From: Liolophura sinensis | Lineage: Eukaryota; Mollusca; Polyplacophora; Chitonida; Chitonidae | Length of the DNA stretch: 64,000 nt | Reading direction: 5' to 3' | Assembly (NCBI RefSeq): GCF_032854445.1 | Contig: NC_088297.1 | Coordinates: 9,450,163-9,514,162 of the forward strand | In this document: positions 12,011 through 23,315 of the stretch, in pieces | How the letters are laid out: each line of letters begins with the position of its first letter | Numbering within the stretch: the first letter of the stretch is position 1 | Program-made: the position numbers and the translations under genes | Notes under the pieces: generated by a model | What the model saw: only the letters and a program-made list of their open reading frames with translations | Database searches by the model: none | What the model was told of the DNA's origin: nothing

Positions 12011-12892
12011 AGATAACAAAGCAATCTTTGACTTTCAGATCATTTTAAAACTGGTATTACTTATGTAAACAAGTTATGTAAGTTATCCTTCAACAAATTT
12101 CAGCCAAATTAACAGAACGGAATATACCAAATTTAATGATTAAAATTTTAACTATAATGCTAAATATTATGGTCCAGAGCTAAAGCAAATTTAACAAAGT
12201 TCACCTGTATACTCTGTGCAGAAAATCACGCTCTGTGTATGAACAAGCATGTCAGTGTGCCCCACAACAGCGTTTGGAACGCGAGTTACTATCAGACAAC
12301 ATACCCAACTCATAAACTTACTGTACACTGTAAGAGTTTCAAACCCTGTCTTTTGAAAATGTAAATGTAAACATCTTACAGGAGCTGTATGCTGATCATG
12401 GTTTCAATGAATTACCTCCCTTGAAGTCACTCTCCCAGACAAAAATGCGTGTGATTTGTAGCACACTGTAGTTACATTTACATAAAGGTGGAATCTTAGT
12501 AACTTAAGTTTTGAAGTTAAACAGCATAAATTGAAAACATATACAAACATATGAATTCAGACATATGGACATGTACCACTCACACAAAAGGGTGATTTAA
12601 ATAAAGAAAATCCTTCTGTCTGTCCAAGTGACTTTCTTAACAAAAGAATAGACACAACTTTGGCAACATTCAGGCAACTTCAAAGAAGACTAAAGAGCTG
12701 ATTTAGCTTTGTTAAGTAGTTCAGAAAACCATGAATAAATGCTGTTATATTCATTTACGTAATGTATGTTTTTTTATTTAATCTTCTAGAAGTCGCCTGA
12801 AACTGTGAAGGGATATATTCTACCTCAGTTAAGAAAGATCAACTGAACTTCATCGAAGATCTCTGAACATTTCTGCAACTTTCAAAGGCTGA

Positions 12893-13165
12893 GGGGCCTC
12901 CGTGGCTCAGTCGGTTAGCGCACTAGCGCAGTGTAATGACCCAGGAGCCTCTCACCAATGCGGTCGCTGTGAGTTCAAGTCCAGCTCATGCTGGCTTCCT
13001 CTCCGGCTGTAAGTGGGAAGGTCTGTCAGCAACCTGCGGATGGTTGTGGGTTTCCCCCGGGCTGTGCCCAGTTTCCACCCACCATAATGCTGGCCGCCGT
13101 CGTATAAGTGAAATATTCTTGAGTACGGCGTAAAACACCGATCAAAAAAAAAAAAAAAAAAAAAA
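12893..13165 (+). mobile_element. SINE family 1, full-length, tRNA-headed
   Basis: Starts ggggcctccgtggctcagtc with an A-box-like TGGCTCAGTCGG and a B-box-like GAGTTCAAGTCC. It continues through the conserved body and ends in the ...cggcgtaaaacaccgatc tail and a long A-run. It is flanked by an 11-bp target-site duplication, TCAAAGGCTGA, at 12882-12892 and 13166-13176. This is the best reference copy in the window. Confidence 0.9.
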
Positions 13166-13454
13166 TCAAAGGCTGATGTCGTGGTTTTCCTACATTCTGC
13201 CACCCACAAAATAGTTGTTACTGTCAGACAACGCCTATGAACTGCATGCTCCACTAGATGAGGCCTGACTTGTGGCGTCTCATCATATTTTAAAAGTAAT
13301 CTCTTGATACTAGTACATGTAGATCGTGGGTGCTGGTGTGCAACAAGGGAGGTAATTCAGTGAAGGCCTATTGTGATCAACAGATCAAATACACACTGAC
13401 ACAGCCGCTAAAATACATGTCAATTCAATTTGAGAACCACAAGAAATCTGGCTG

Positions 13455-13548
13455 GTCATGTACATATTCACATGTATGTGTTAAGTACATGTATGTGTTA
13501 AGTACATGTGCATGTATGTGTTAAGTCCATATATGTGTTAAGTACATG
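13455..13548. repeat. Minisatellite, about 17-bp unit
   Basis: Copies of (acatgtatgtgttaagt) with small variations, five or so. Confidence 0.7.
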
Positions 13549-14731
13549 TAGTCAGTGAAAACTGCAAGCCACACACAACAATCAGTCTTTGCCTGAGAAC
13601 ATCAATTAAAGAATCAAAAATTTAATTATCAAATGTTTCATATCCATGATCTTGTATTGTTTTGCCTGGACAGCCAATAAGGAAGTTTCAAGTTCAAACT
13701 CTTTGTCTCTAAAAGTCAAAAAAAGGTCCTGTTGTGATAGCGAATTGTCAAAAATATTGGGCAAATTTTGTTTAAATAATTTAATCTGGAGATAAAACAT
13801 ACAAATGGCACATCAGGAACTTTTTGATTTCACAAAGGTTCTAGACCTCAATTTTCTACACCATTTGTTTACTCTAAATAGCTTTATGAGGAATTTTTTC
13901 TGACGCCCATGTTATAGTTATCGTAAACAAAAAGCTTTATCCAACTTTTTTTCCAGGTCACATGGTACAATAGGTCTTTTCTACCTTCGCTTTTTCATAA
14001 AGACAAACTTTAAATTGTCATTTGTCTATTTCACAGTGTGTAACGTTCATCTGCTGTCCTTTTTCCTTTTAAATTGCCATAATTTTGATCACAACCATAT
14101 CGAACAAGTTATGCCCCAAAAGACATTCTGAATGGAACATACAGGGCTCCAGAACTACATCTTCCCTACAGGTTCCCTTGATCTGTAGTATATACAGTAA
14201 TTTTGGTCATATCAGTTCCTGGCCTTGCAAAAACAGAATCGACTAATAGAGCTTTCCTATGTGTAAATCACTTCAAATGCACGCACATATATATATATAT
14301 ATACATGTATCACTCTCACTGGACAAGCACTCCATTACAACAGAGTTATTGGCAAATTAAAAAAGTTCTGAATAAGCAATGTCTTCTTCTGCTCATAAAA
14401 GCTGGCCAAATTTTCGTATCACATCCATTTTTCCGCTTACACTTTCAAACTTTTCAAAAACAAAGAAAAAGAGATTTTTGAGTCATAAAAAAGGATTACT
14501 TTGTTCACGATCTGAGGAATTGATTTATCAGCTGCTCTTGTGACATGTACAGACAGGAGCAGGACCAATCACTTGATCTTCATTTTAAGGTCCGAGTTTT
14601 TGAGGAAATCTTTGATCCCTGCTGGTTTATGCACATTCCTATTGCAAATAGCCTAAAGACTTACACAGGCAAAGACCTACTTGTTGTGAATGTCTCAGCT
14701 TATCAGTGAAAACTAAAAAAGTTAAACTGAC

Positions 14732-15424
14732 CTGCACCATGTCCTGTATCTTGAGATAATGACTGCTCCCCAGGAGGTGACTGGAATGACATCACATGTT
14801 GTATTGAGCTTGAATCCTCTGTTGAAACTGATGGAGACGATGAGTAATGAGCAGCTGTGGAAGAGGCCTGAGGTGAAAATGCTAATGAGTTATCTCCCCT
14901 TGACTGGGTGGCACTCCCCGGCTGATGTGACGATATCAAAGTCCTAAAATCATTGTCTGTCATAGATGTTGAGTGATGGTCATCAGGATCAGAGTCTTGG
15001 ATGATAGACATCAAGCTCTGATTGTCCGTTTCACTGATTGACGTGTCTTCAATGTGGCGCATTTTTGATGGAGATGAATTTGAAAAGGAATCGCGTGATC
15101 TGGATAATGAGTCTGGTAATGGTCGTTTTCTAGCGTTCTGATTGCTGGGCTGTACACGGTGAATACTGATAGGGAACACATCCTGGTCATCTTCTGTAAC
15201 TTCCTCTTTGATCACCACGACTCCCGGGGACAACCGATCATCTGGCTGATTCTCCTCGTACACTACCGGTTCAGGAGGACGTGTCTTCTGATAGCTTTTC
15301 GACCCAGGTAAGGCAGTTCGGGACAAACTTTGAGGACTGTAGGCATCATCTGTCCTTGTAATCACTGGTGAGTGTACCTCATGACCTTTTAACCACACTG
15401 GGTCTGGACTCTCCCCTGAGCAGT
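14732..15424 (-). CDS. Unit B shared exon 2: Ser/Pro-rich linker
   Basis: A 693-nt, phase 1-1 exon encoding 231 residues. The acceptor tttgtctgtttaccag joins unit B exon 1 as G|AC, giving DCSGESPDPVWLKGHE. The donor GGTGCAG|gtcagt leaves phase 1, matching every terminal exon downstream. Blocks conserved with unit A exon 2, in order, are: DCSGE-PDPVWLKGHE; an acidic stretch ending VFP[IV]S[IL]HR; NSSPSK[MF]R; NSL-FSPQA; LS-DTG. A canonical sumoylation consensus (VVIKEEV) lies about one third in. No folded domain is recognised and the sequence looks disordered. Inferred role: a flexible constant linker between the N-terminal domain and the variable tail. The NSL-FSPQA segment is encoded by a copy of a dispersed GGGAGATAACTC-type element. 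Confidence 0.8.
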
Positions 15425-16185
15425 CTGGTAAACAGACAAAAACTTTGATTTAATATTCTGATGACCAAAATTTTGTCCATGACCAAGTTATTCATTTTGC
15501 ATCATTTGCAGAGTTCAGTTCATCTGAGAAAGATATTTTGATGTTTGTTCGAAACATGTATTACAGCACATCATCCTACTAAAATAGTTTCAGTAATAAA
15601 AGGGATACTGTCTGATCTTTAACATGCTTATTTGCATTAACTTACATCTGGCAGCAAGGAGATGCAAAATCTCCACTCAATACCTAAAGTACTGAAATCA
15701 TAAATTTGGTAATTTACAATAATTGATATGCACACACATCATCAGCGATGGAACATCCCTCTTGGGTCAGCATGTTTTATATGCATATAGAAGGTCAGGT
15801 CTATGCATGCTGTATTTTTTAGATACCACCCCTTTAACATTTGTTTACCTTTGATTCTAATACACAATACACTAAGTCAGGGATTTGGTCATTTACAGTA
15901 TTTAATACACACATACCATATCAATAATTGAATATCCCCTCGTTTGTGCAAACCCTGAACTCAATAAATGCAGTACTTTTTGAGATACCACCCCTGACAT
16001 TTTGTTTAACACTGATTTTAATGCACATTACACTAACTCACGAATTCAGTCATTTATAGTACTTAATACTTTGTCATGGCGAGCTAAAAATGTACACATG
16101 GACAAGAATATATTTACTTAAATCTTCACTTGAGTCGTTTTCTAAAAATTACAAACTTCTTAAAATCAAACGTATTCCACAATGA

Positions 16186-16935
16186 AATAATATGCAAAAT
16201 TTACAAAGACACAGTGTCAATGCATGTAACTGTAAGTGTATGCATTCACAACAAAGATACATTTACAAAGACACACAGTCAGTGCATGTAACGAAGTGTA
16301 TGCATTCACAACACAGATGCATTTACAAAAACACAGAGTCAGTGCATGTAACTGTACGTGTATGCATTCAAAACACAGATACATTTACAAAGACACAGAG
16401 TCAGTGCATGTAACTGTAAGTGTATGCATTCAAAACACAGATACATTTACAAAGACACAAAGTGAGAGCATGTAACTGTAAGTGTATGCATTCAAAACAC
16501 AGATACATTTACAAAGACACAAAGTGAGAGCATGTAACTGTATGTGTATGCATTCACAACACAGATACATTTACAAAGACACACAGTCAGTGCATGTAAC
16601 TGTAAGTGTATGCATTCAAAACACAGATACATTTACAAAGACACAGCCAGTGCATGTAACTAAGTGTATGCATTCAAAACACAGATACATTTACAAAGAC
16701 AGAGTCAGTGCATGTAACTGTATGTGTATGCATTCACAACACAGATACATTTACAAAGACACAGAGTCAGTGCATGTAACTGTAAGTGTACGCATTCACA
16801 ACAAAGATACATTTACAAAGACACAGAGTCAGTGCATGTAACTGTATGTGTATGCATTCAAAACACAGATACATTTACAAAGACACAGAGTCAGTGCATG
16901 TAACTGTAAGTGTATGCATTCACAACATAAATATA
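16186..16935. repeat. Minisatellite, about 60-bp unit, about 12 copies
   Basis: Units read (cacagatacatttacaaaga) + cacagagtcagtgcatgtaa + ctgtaagtgtatgcattcaa with small indels. Long Cys/His/Met-rich plus-strand frames through it come from the repetition and should not be taken for zinc-finger genes. Lies in intron 1 of unit B. Confidence 0.9.
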
Positions 16936-16955
16936 TACATATGTATAATTCATTT

Positions 16956-17100
16956 ATTTGATTCATGGTGTTTAACACCATACTCAAGGATACTTCACTT
17001 AATCAACAGCAGCCAACAATTATGGTGGGAGGAAACCCGGCAGAGCCCGGGGGAAACACACAACCATTCCCCAGGGTGATGGCAGACCTTCCTACGTACC
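16956..17100 (-). mobile_element. SINE family 1, headless copy
   Basis: Carries only the 3' body and tail of the element and stops at the point read on the plus strand as cttcctacgtacc, so it lacks the tRNA-like head. Possible short target-site duplication ATACATAT on both sides. It sits about 44 bp inside intron 1 of unit B. Confidence 0.75.
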
Positions 17101-17143
17101 AATACATATATAAGGGCTGAGAGTTAATAAGGAATAAACCAAC

Positions 17144-17330
17144 CTAATGAGATGGCTCCCTTCGCTTTGTACTCTGCCAGACGTAAATCAAGCCATATTG
17201 CAAATTTGGACAAGACAACAGGCTCACTGCAGAGTTCCCCAATGATACAGGCAAACTTGTTCTGTACTCGCTCCAGAATGGCATCCATATCAGTCAAACA
17301 TTAAAATACCGAACGTCAGAACAGGTTAAG
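17144..17330 (-). CDS. Unit B shared exon 1: conserved N-terminal domain
   Basis: The coding part is 17144-17288 (145 nt, 48 codons plus one base). The start ATG lies in the same place as in unit A. A 42-nt 5' UTR follows the acceptor agatctcttcttgcag-like tract, so at least one non-coding 5' exon is expected upstream. The donor TTAG|gttggt leaves phase 1. Residues 5-48 begin LERVQNKFACIIGELCSEPV and end AEYKAKGAISL. They differ from unit A at one position, while many codons differ silently, so the protein is under strong constraint. I do not recognise the fold; it looks all-helical and small. It is not a BTB domain. By analogy with lola-type genes it may be an oligomerisation or partner-binding module, but that is inference. 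Confidence 0.8.
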
Positions 17331-18133
17331 CTGCAAGAAGAGATCACATCACAAATTAATTTTGATATTTTATCATGTACTAATACATGTACACAAGGTT
17401 CATACTCATGAAGATTTCAAATTTCCACAGAGATGTAGGAAGAGGGAGGGGGGGGGGGGTCAAGGTGGCCATGTGGAAGGGGACAGCATATCTCTTGGTC
17501 CCCCCACTTTTCAGGTTCCAGAAATAATATATACCTGAAACACAAATAGGCCCCTTCACCGAATAAAACCGTTGCAAATATATTTTCTTGGTAAAATAAA
17601 CATGGTAAACTGCAATATATGCACTCATCGGTGTTGAGTCACTTATTTCATTATGGCTTATCGTCATTTCCAAGATCAATTCACTCAGGACGGGTCACAA
17701 GATTCATCAGTGAAGGAAAGATAAGTAACAGCTGTAACCACCGAATTTGGTGCATTACTGACAATTGCCAAAAAATCAGACGCACGCCGTTTTTCTCAGC
17801 CAAAGGCCTGATCAAAAATTATATGTATACATGTGAATGACATTGATTTTAATCAAAAGCAAGCCAGCGCGCGAATAAGCCAGCAAGTTTACCATCAAGG
17901 TCCAGTAAAAACAAGGGTGTTTCTTTCCACCAATTTTCTTCCATACAAGTTAAATGCTTGAATTAGTCAATCTACACCAACCTTTCTCTGACATGCATAA
18001 ATTTAATGTTGCATTCTAGATAAATTGTTACAATGTTCTTGGTTGACCAGTGATTCTCCAGGCAAAAGCATCAACCATTGAGCTAAACATTTATTTCAAT
18101 TTTGTCAGTCAGGCTTAAATAGTCAATAACACT
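17331..18133. other. Spacer upstream of unit B exon 1
   Basis: A G-rich run on the plus strand lies near 17448-17460. No convincing promoter or exon was recognised; the unit B 5' UTR exon should lie somewhere upstream (to the right). Confidence 0.4.
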
Positions 18134-18255
18134 TCAATTGGCATATCTTAGATACGCCAAATCGCCTCTAAAGCGATACAGCTCCCTCAGAGCTTCCGGG
18201 ACCTTGGCGACCTTCCCTTTCTTTGCTGGGACTCTTGGCTTCCCCCACTTTGAAA
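18134..18255 (-). other. Possible extra exon between units, frame uncertain
   Basis: A GC-richer island. In one minus-strand frame it encodes a basic peptide containing VSKWGKPRVPAKKGKVAKVP and ending LRELYRFRGDLAYLRYAN-stop, which looks protein-like. That frame needs a weak acceptor (taagaagcag, phase 1). A better acceptor a few bases upstream (gaaatctcctag, at about 18274) would instead read another frame, in phase 0 or 1. In phase 0 it could continue the YPF-domain exon at 24.6 kb, whose possible internal donor is also phase 0. It is either a tail exon of unit A or a relic. Confidence 0.3.
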
Positions 18256-19059
18256 CTGCTTCTTAAGTCCTAGGAGATTTCAAGCCTTTGCTGAACACAA
18301 AATTCACATTTTTCAGGCTTCTTGAAATAAATATTCTACACTTACATGTACAAGAATACAAGCTTAAAGCAATGTATAATAGCATTAATTAGTTGAGTCA
18401 CAGTCACAGAAGTGCATGAATAAATCACCATAAATTTCATCCATGACTAACTTGCCCATTTTTCATGATCCAGGGATCTTTTGATTTTAGACAAGGTGTT
18501 TTGGGGTTTGCTTGAAACATGGGATGATATCTCACTGGAAAATTGTAAGTTTTAGCGCCAAAAAGAATATTTTGGGACATGCACTTTTGAGGACGAAATT
18601 TGAGATCATTTAAAGAAATGTTGAAGTTGGAAAATGAATTTCCCTGGAGAATGTCAGCATACTACATATACATCTCATGTCGATTTCCTTGTGTTAATTC
18701 CAAGCCTTTTCCACGCCCCACTTTTACCAAAAAACCTTATTTCTGTCAAATTCCAGGGTTTTCAAATCTGTATGAACCTTGTGACAATGGATTTTGTTTT
18801 AATGAAAAACCAGAAATATTTTCAACTTGGATATGTGTACATACAGGTGACCCCAGTCCTGAATAAGTTAAATACAGCATACGTTCACATAGGGGCAGAC
18901 CTTGAGAGCTGTTCTGTTCTACACTCGAAGGCTTCTGGAGTTCTCGTGCAGAACTTGTAAAGGTATAAAACAAATTAATGTAAAATGGAGATAACGGGAG
19001 AAAGTAACTTCTCTTTAACAGTGTGTGGGTGGGTATGATTAAAATGCTTTCTGTCTTTG

Positions 19060-19326
19060 ATTTTTTTTTTTTTTGATTGGTGTTTTACACCGTACTCAAG
19101 AATATTTCACTTATACCACGGCGGCCAGAATTATGGTGGGTGGAAACCGGGCAGAACCCCGGGGGAAACCCACAACCAGCCGCAGGTAGCTGACAGACCT
19201 TTCCACATACGGCCGGAGAGAAAGCCAGCATGAGCTGGACTTGAACTCACAGCGACCGCATTGGTGAGAGACTCCTGGGTCATTACGCTGCGCTAGCGTG
19301 CTAACCAACTGAGCCATGGAGGCCCC
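19060..19326 (-). mobile_element. SINE family 1, full-length
   Basis: Reads on the plus strand from the T-run and ttgattggtgttttacaccg to the head end gagccatggaggcccc. A short duplication (GTCTTTGA) flanks it. The antisense open frame through it is not a gene. Confidence 0.85.
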
Positions 19327-20739
19327 CTTTTTGTCTTTGACGCATAGGTTTTGACACAAATTTATATTTTACTGACAGCTCTGCTTAGGAATTAGATTAA
19401 TACAAAAATACATGTATTTACGATGGAAGTCGTCTTGCATGTGAACTACACCTTAAGTTAATACCCAATACTGATTTCACAGTCGAGATTTTGGCTAGCG
19501 AATGTCGAGTGGCCTTGCTAAGTTGCTGGATGACTTTCGAGCAAGACCATCTAGTTAAGGCAAGAAAATGTATGTCATGTATGCTTCGTTCAGCAGGAGC
19601 ATGGTGTACAAATTTTCAAATATACGAACTTAAACATCTCTGACGTAAAAGTTAATGTTAAATGTGATTTTCATTATATTTTTATCACTCCTTGTAGCCT
19701 TGTTGACAACTCACTAGAGAACTGTTTACAAACATGTACAAACAGAAGTACAACTGAATATAAAGCCACCGCTCCGAAGTCAAGATGCACCACATGTAAT
19801 TAGATCTGAACAGTCAGCCAATGTCCTATTTCACCGTTCATGCTAAATCTCTTTGTATCAGACAGGTAGGGCATTGGTAACTGAGCGAGCAGAATGTCTT
19901 CTCTTTTTTTTTTTTTTTTGACATTTTTTTCCGAATTTTCTGACAAGAACTTGCACGCCTACAGCAGATATTGTGATAAGCCTAACAGAGAGCTTCAGCA
20001 ATGTTAATTGGAAAATGTTAATCATTCTAAATAGCGCGACTTCTGACTATAACTGCGGCATACATTTGGCTTATCACAAAATATGCTGTAAGTCCTAGTC
20101 CGAACAGGTAGGCCTACAGTACATTATAACATGTCAGAATCAAAACATAAGGAGAGAAGACATTTAGCTTTCACAATTACTAATGTCCTAATCACCCCAT
20201 ACTGTTTCCAGGCAGTGGAATTTCATGGTATGAGAACAACAGCAAATTACCCATCCACAAATAAAACATGTCTGTATATATGTCAACCATGTTGAACCAT
20301 GGACAGACCTCCACAAAATGGCGGACAAAGCCAGTTGTTGTTGCATTTTTAGCATTAATACCCATATTTCGGAAAATATATGATAGAATTCGACAATACA
20401 TAAAATACTTTGCTACCCGGCATCACTAAGTTAATCCTGCGGGCTTAAGTGAGATTTGCAATACCACAGATATGATAATAAATCACATACTCGTTAAAAT
20501 GTTTCCTCCTCCAGCGAGAGCACCTGCGTAGACTTTTCGGACCTCTGACAATGGAGAGCGAATACACGAGGGAGCAGTAATTGTTTTTTTAACAACGCCA
20601 ACCAAAAGGGGTTAGATGCAGTATGCGTTAAGTGTTACGGTTTTACTGTTACATGCATAATAGACAGTAAATGTGATATGGTACACAAAAATGAAAAAAA
20701 AAAAACACACGTAGTGTAATGTAATTTGGGGCAATTTAT

Positions 20740-20888
20740 TTATTCATTTATTTGATTGGTATTTTACGCCGTACTCGAGAATATTTCACTTACAGGACGG
20801 CGGTCAGCATTATAGTAGGAGGAAACCGGGCAATGTCCGGGGGAAACCCACGACCATTCGCAAGTTACTGGTAGACCGTCCCACGTAC
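20740..20888 (-). mobile_element. SINE family 1, headless copy with 13-bp TSD
   Basis: Contains body and tail only and stops at ...cccacgtac. It is flanked by a perfect 13-bp target-site duplication, TGGGGCAATTTAT (20727-20739 and 20889-20901), so this is a complete insertion that never carried the tRNA-like head. Shares the diagnostic variants gggcaatgtccg and cattcgcaag with the next copy. Confidence 0.85.
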
Positions 20889-21019
20889 TGGGGCAATTTA
20901 TAGTGATTTCCTATATTGGGCTCTAGATCTTCTCTCTTATATTGCCAGGAGATCCCATTCAATAATATAGCATTAATACTTTGTTTCAAACCACAATCAA
21001 TCTAAATGAGCATGTTGGA

Positions 21020-21164
21020 TTTGATTTGATTGGTATTTTACGCTGCACTCAAGAATATTTCACTTATAGGACGGCGGCCAGCATTATAGTGGGAGGAAAC
21101 CGGGCAATGTCCGGGGGAAACCCACGACCATTCGCAAGTTGCTGGTAGACCTTCCCACGTACGG
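21020..21164 (-). mobile_element. SINE family 1, second headless copy, own TSD
   Basis: Nearly identical in extent and diagnostic bases to the copy at 20.8 kb, but flanked by a different 12-bp duplication, GAGCATGTTGGA (21008-21019 and 21165-21176). It is therefore an independent insertion from the same sublineage and not a tandem duplication. Confidence 0.85.
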
Positions 21165-21624
21165 GAGCATGTTGGAAAGTTACCTATGACGTGATGGATG
21201 AGAAAAGTGTCATAGGAACACAAGTGTGTGTTGAGATCTTTTGCGTTTTTCTATATCACACTGGTGTATTTACCTGGTCGGACAGCGAATCCTTAGCATT
21301 AACTAAGCGGAAATCTAAGTTTGACACAACACAACATTGTGATATCGATATCACAAAATTATAAATCATTTTATTGTGAATCAACTGTATATTACATTCG
21401 TCGAATTGTTGGCAATACAATCTAATAAACATGACAATAATTTCCAGATTTCATAACTCTATGGGCTATAAATAACACAACGGATTCACATGATCATAGA
21501 ACATAATATTGATGGATATCGATCTGAAATGAACATTATAATATAAACCATCCTGTAAATTACTGGCTGAGACAGATGACGCGGTCTACTCTCTGACATA
21601 ATTTGCTCTCCGAAAATTATGTAC

Positions 21625-22085
21625 CTGATAGTCTGAGAAAGGGCAGTGGGAATTCCCTATCGGACAGTCTGCTATGGGAAAAGGCAACTGAAATTTCCTA
21701 TCTGACAGTCTGCTATGAAAAACTGCTGTTGAAGTTGCCTATCTGACAGTCTGCTATGAGAAAAGGTTGATGAAATTCCCCATCTGACAGTCTGCTATGA
21801 TAAAATGCCATTGAAATTACCTATTTGACAGTCTGCTATGAGAAAAGGTTGATGAAATTCCCCATCTGACAGTCTGCTATGATAAAATGCCGTTAAAATT
21901 GCCTATCTGACAGTCTGCTATGAGAAAAGGCTGTTGAAATTCCCCATCTGACAGTCTGCTTTGATGAAATGCCATTGAGACTGCCTATCCGACAGTCTGC
22001 TATGAGAAAAGGCTGTTGAAATTCCCTATCTGACCGTCTGCTATGAGAAAATGCTGTTGAAATTCCTTATCTGACAGTCTTCATT
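21625..22085. repeat. Minisatellite, about 42-bp unit, ten to eleven copies
   Basis: Units alternate between two related forms: (tatctgacagtctgctatga) + gaaaaggctgttgaaattcc, and a form with gataaaatgccattgaaatt. The alternation suggests a higher-order dimer unit. Confidence 0.85.
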
Positions 22086-22215
22086 GAAAATAAATCCTTA
22101 TATATTTGGTAGTCTCAAAAACTTTCATTATTCCGTACCGGTACATGATAGTTTGACCTGAGAACATGCAGTCCCCACAAATTCTGCATCTGGCGCTCTG
22201 TTCTCAGAAAGTCAT

Positions 22216-22427
22216 TTAAACTAACTTTCTGATGTCATGGATATCTGTATTTAATGTCGGACAAACTGTCGCGGTGAGTGAATCGTTTAGCACTAAACAG
22301 TGGGTGACCCTGCCAACGAGCCGATGATGTGGAAGCCTCTTTTGTTTCACTAAAATGTGTTCAACTCCCCAACTATCCACCACCAGATTCAGGGGCTTGC
22401 TTAACCAAGGCGCAGAAAACTTGGCTG
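22216..22427 (-). other. Possible terminal exon, no known domain
   Basis: A 70-residue frame is open from a possible phase-1 acceptor (catatgttgtcag) to a TAA. It contains KFSAPWLSKPLNLVVDSWGV, KQKRLPHHRLVGRVTHCLVL and TATVCPTLNTDIHDIRKLV. The phase matches the array, but the pyrimidine tract is weak and no domain is recognised. It could be a terminal exon of unit A, an old transposon piece, or chance. Confidence 0.25.
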
Positions 22428-22499
22428 ACAACATATGACACAGAAGTGGTTCGTGTAGCTCACGGTGAACACATTTGGTGCATCGTAATAACTGCCTGC

Positions 22500-22745
22500 T
22501 AAAAGAAGTCTCCTTGCCATTGCAGAGTTCTGTACAGTGTACATTTGTCTGATGGCGTAATATGGTTCTCTGTTCCTGATGACGTCACATTTATATATTT
22601 GGGACGTGGCATAATGCTGTCTGGTGTCGTCACAGAATACTACGTGTCAGATGTTGTCACACGAGAAGACATGACCGATGCGAACACATCATACTACGTG
22701 TCTGATGATGACATCTGATGTGAATATTTCTGCTGGCGCCATCGG
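22500..22745. repeat. Degenerate repeat rich in gatgtcatcaca / actacgtgtc variants
   Basis: Several imperfect copies of (gatgacgtcaca...tactacgtgtc) at irregular spacing. CRE-like TGACGTCA occurs once (about 22579). Confidence 0.35.
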
Positions 22746-23092
22746 ATATTACGAATCTTCTGAGAAAGCTTCTTGCAAAATGTGGTCTGAAGAGAAAAAA
22801 AAACCAACTTAGCATTGGAGGTAACTACAGCATATGCGTCGGTTATTGTTATGTGGGTTGTAAACCATATTCTTTGTGTTCCATATATGGCCTAGTCCAA
22901 TAAATGGCGGACTTTTTGTACCATAATTGCTTATTCTGATTACAACATTTAACGAAAAGCTTTGTACAAGTATGTGTTTGTTGGCCCCGTTTTTTAATTG
23001 CTTCACACTGCTGCGGTTCTATAGCATCAAGTGCTACCTCAATGAAACGCTATTATTGCCATACTGGAGAAACAAGAGAATATATTTATGTA

Positions 23093-23315
23093 TTTACTTG
23101 CTTGCTCTTTAATGCCACACTCAAGAACTGGTCACTTACATAATGGCAGTCAGATTTATGGGTGCAAAGAACCGGAGTGCTTAGCATAAACCACCGACCT
23201 TTGGCAATTTACACTGAAAAACTTTTCCAAATGTGACGTTCACATCAAATTGGTGGAAGACAAGTGGTCCGCAATGGACGTTAGACTGCGCAAACATTCA
23301 CAAGAGCGCCGTTAA
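23093..23315 (-). mobile_element. SINE-like repeat, family 3
   Basis: Shares the core aaaccaccgacctttggcaa...ggtggaagacaagtggtc with copies near 31.1, 42.7, 47.9 and 59.4 kb. Its tail resembles family 1 (aatgccacactcaagaa). Orientation is inferred from the tail. Boundaries are approximate. Confidence 0.6.

Noticed and set aside
12952-13254. Minus-strand 100-codon frame; similar frames at 19.1-19.4, 45.5-45.7, 48.6-49.0 and 62.2-62.5 kb
   Set aside because: All run through family 1 SINE copies and translate the same repeat; they are not genes.
14545-14709. A plus-strand 54-codon frame with a protein-like peptide (HFKVRVFEEIFDPCWFMHIP...)
   Set aside because: It lies in the intron directly after unit B exon 2 on the opposite strand. 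It has no recognised domain, no good splice or promoter context, and is short enough to be chance.
16192-17079. Plus-strand frames with regularly spaced Cys and His that resemble a zinc-finger array
   Set aside because: Derived from the 60-bp minisatellite. Spacing does not fit C2H2 (no C-x2-C with H-x3-H at 12 residues), and frames break at each indel.
20192-20401. Minus-strand peptide containing HFVEVCPWFNMVDIYTDMFY, faintly like a retroelement gag motif (CPWF)
   Set aside because: Only one short motif matches from memory. No neighbouring gag or pol sequence and no long terminal repeats are visible.
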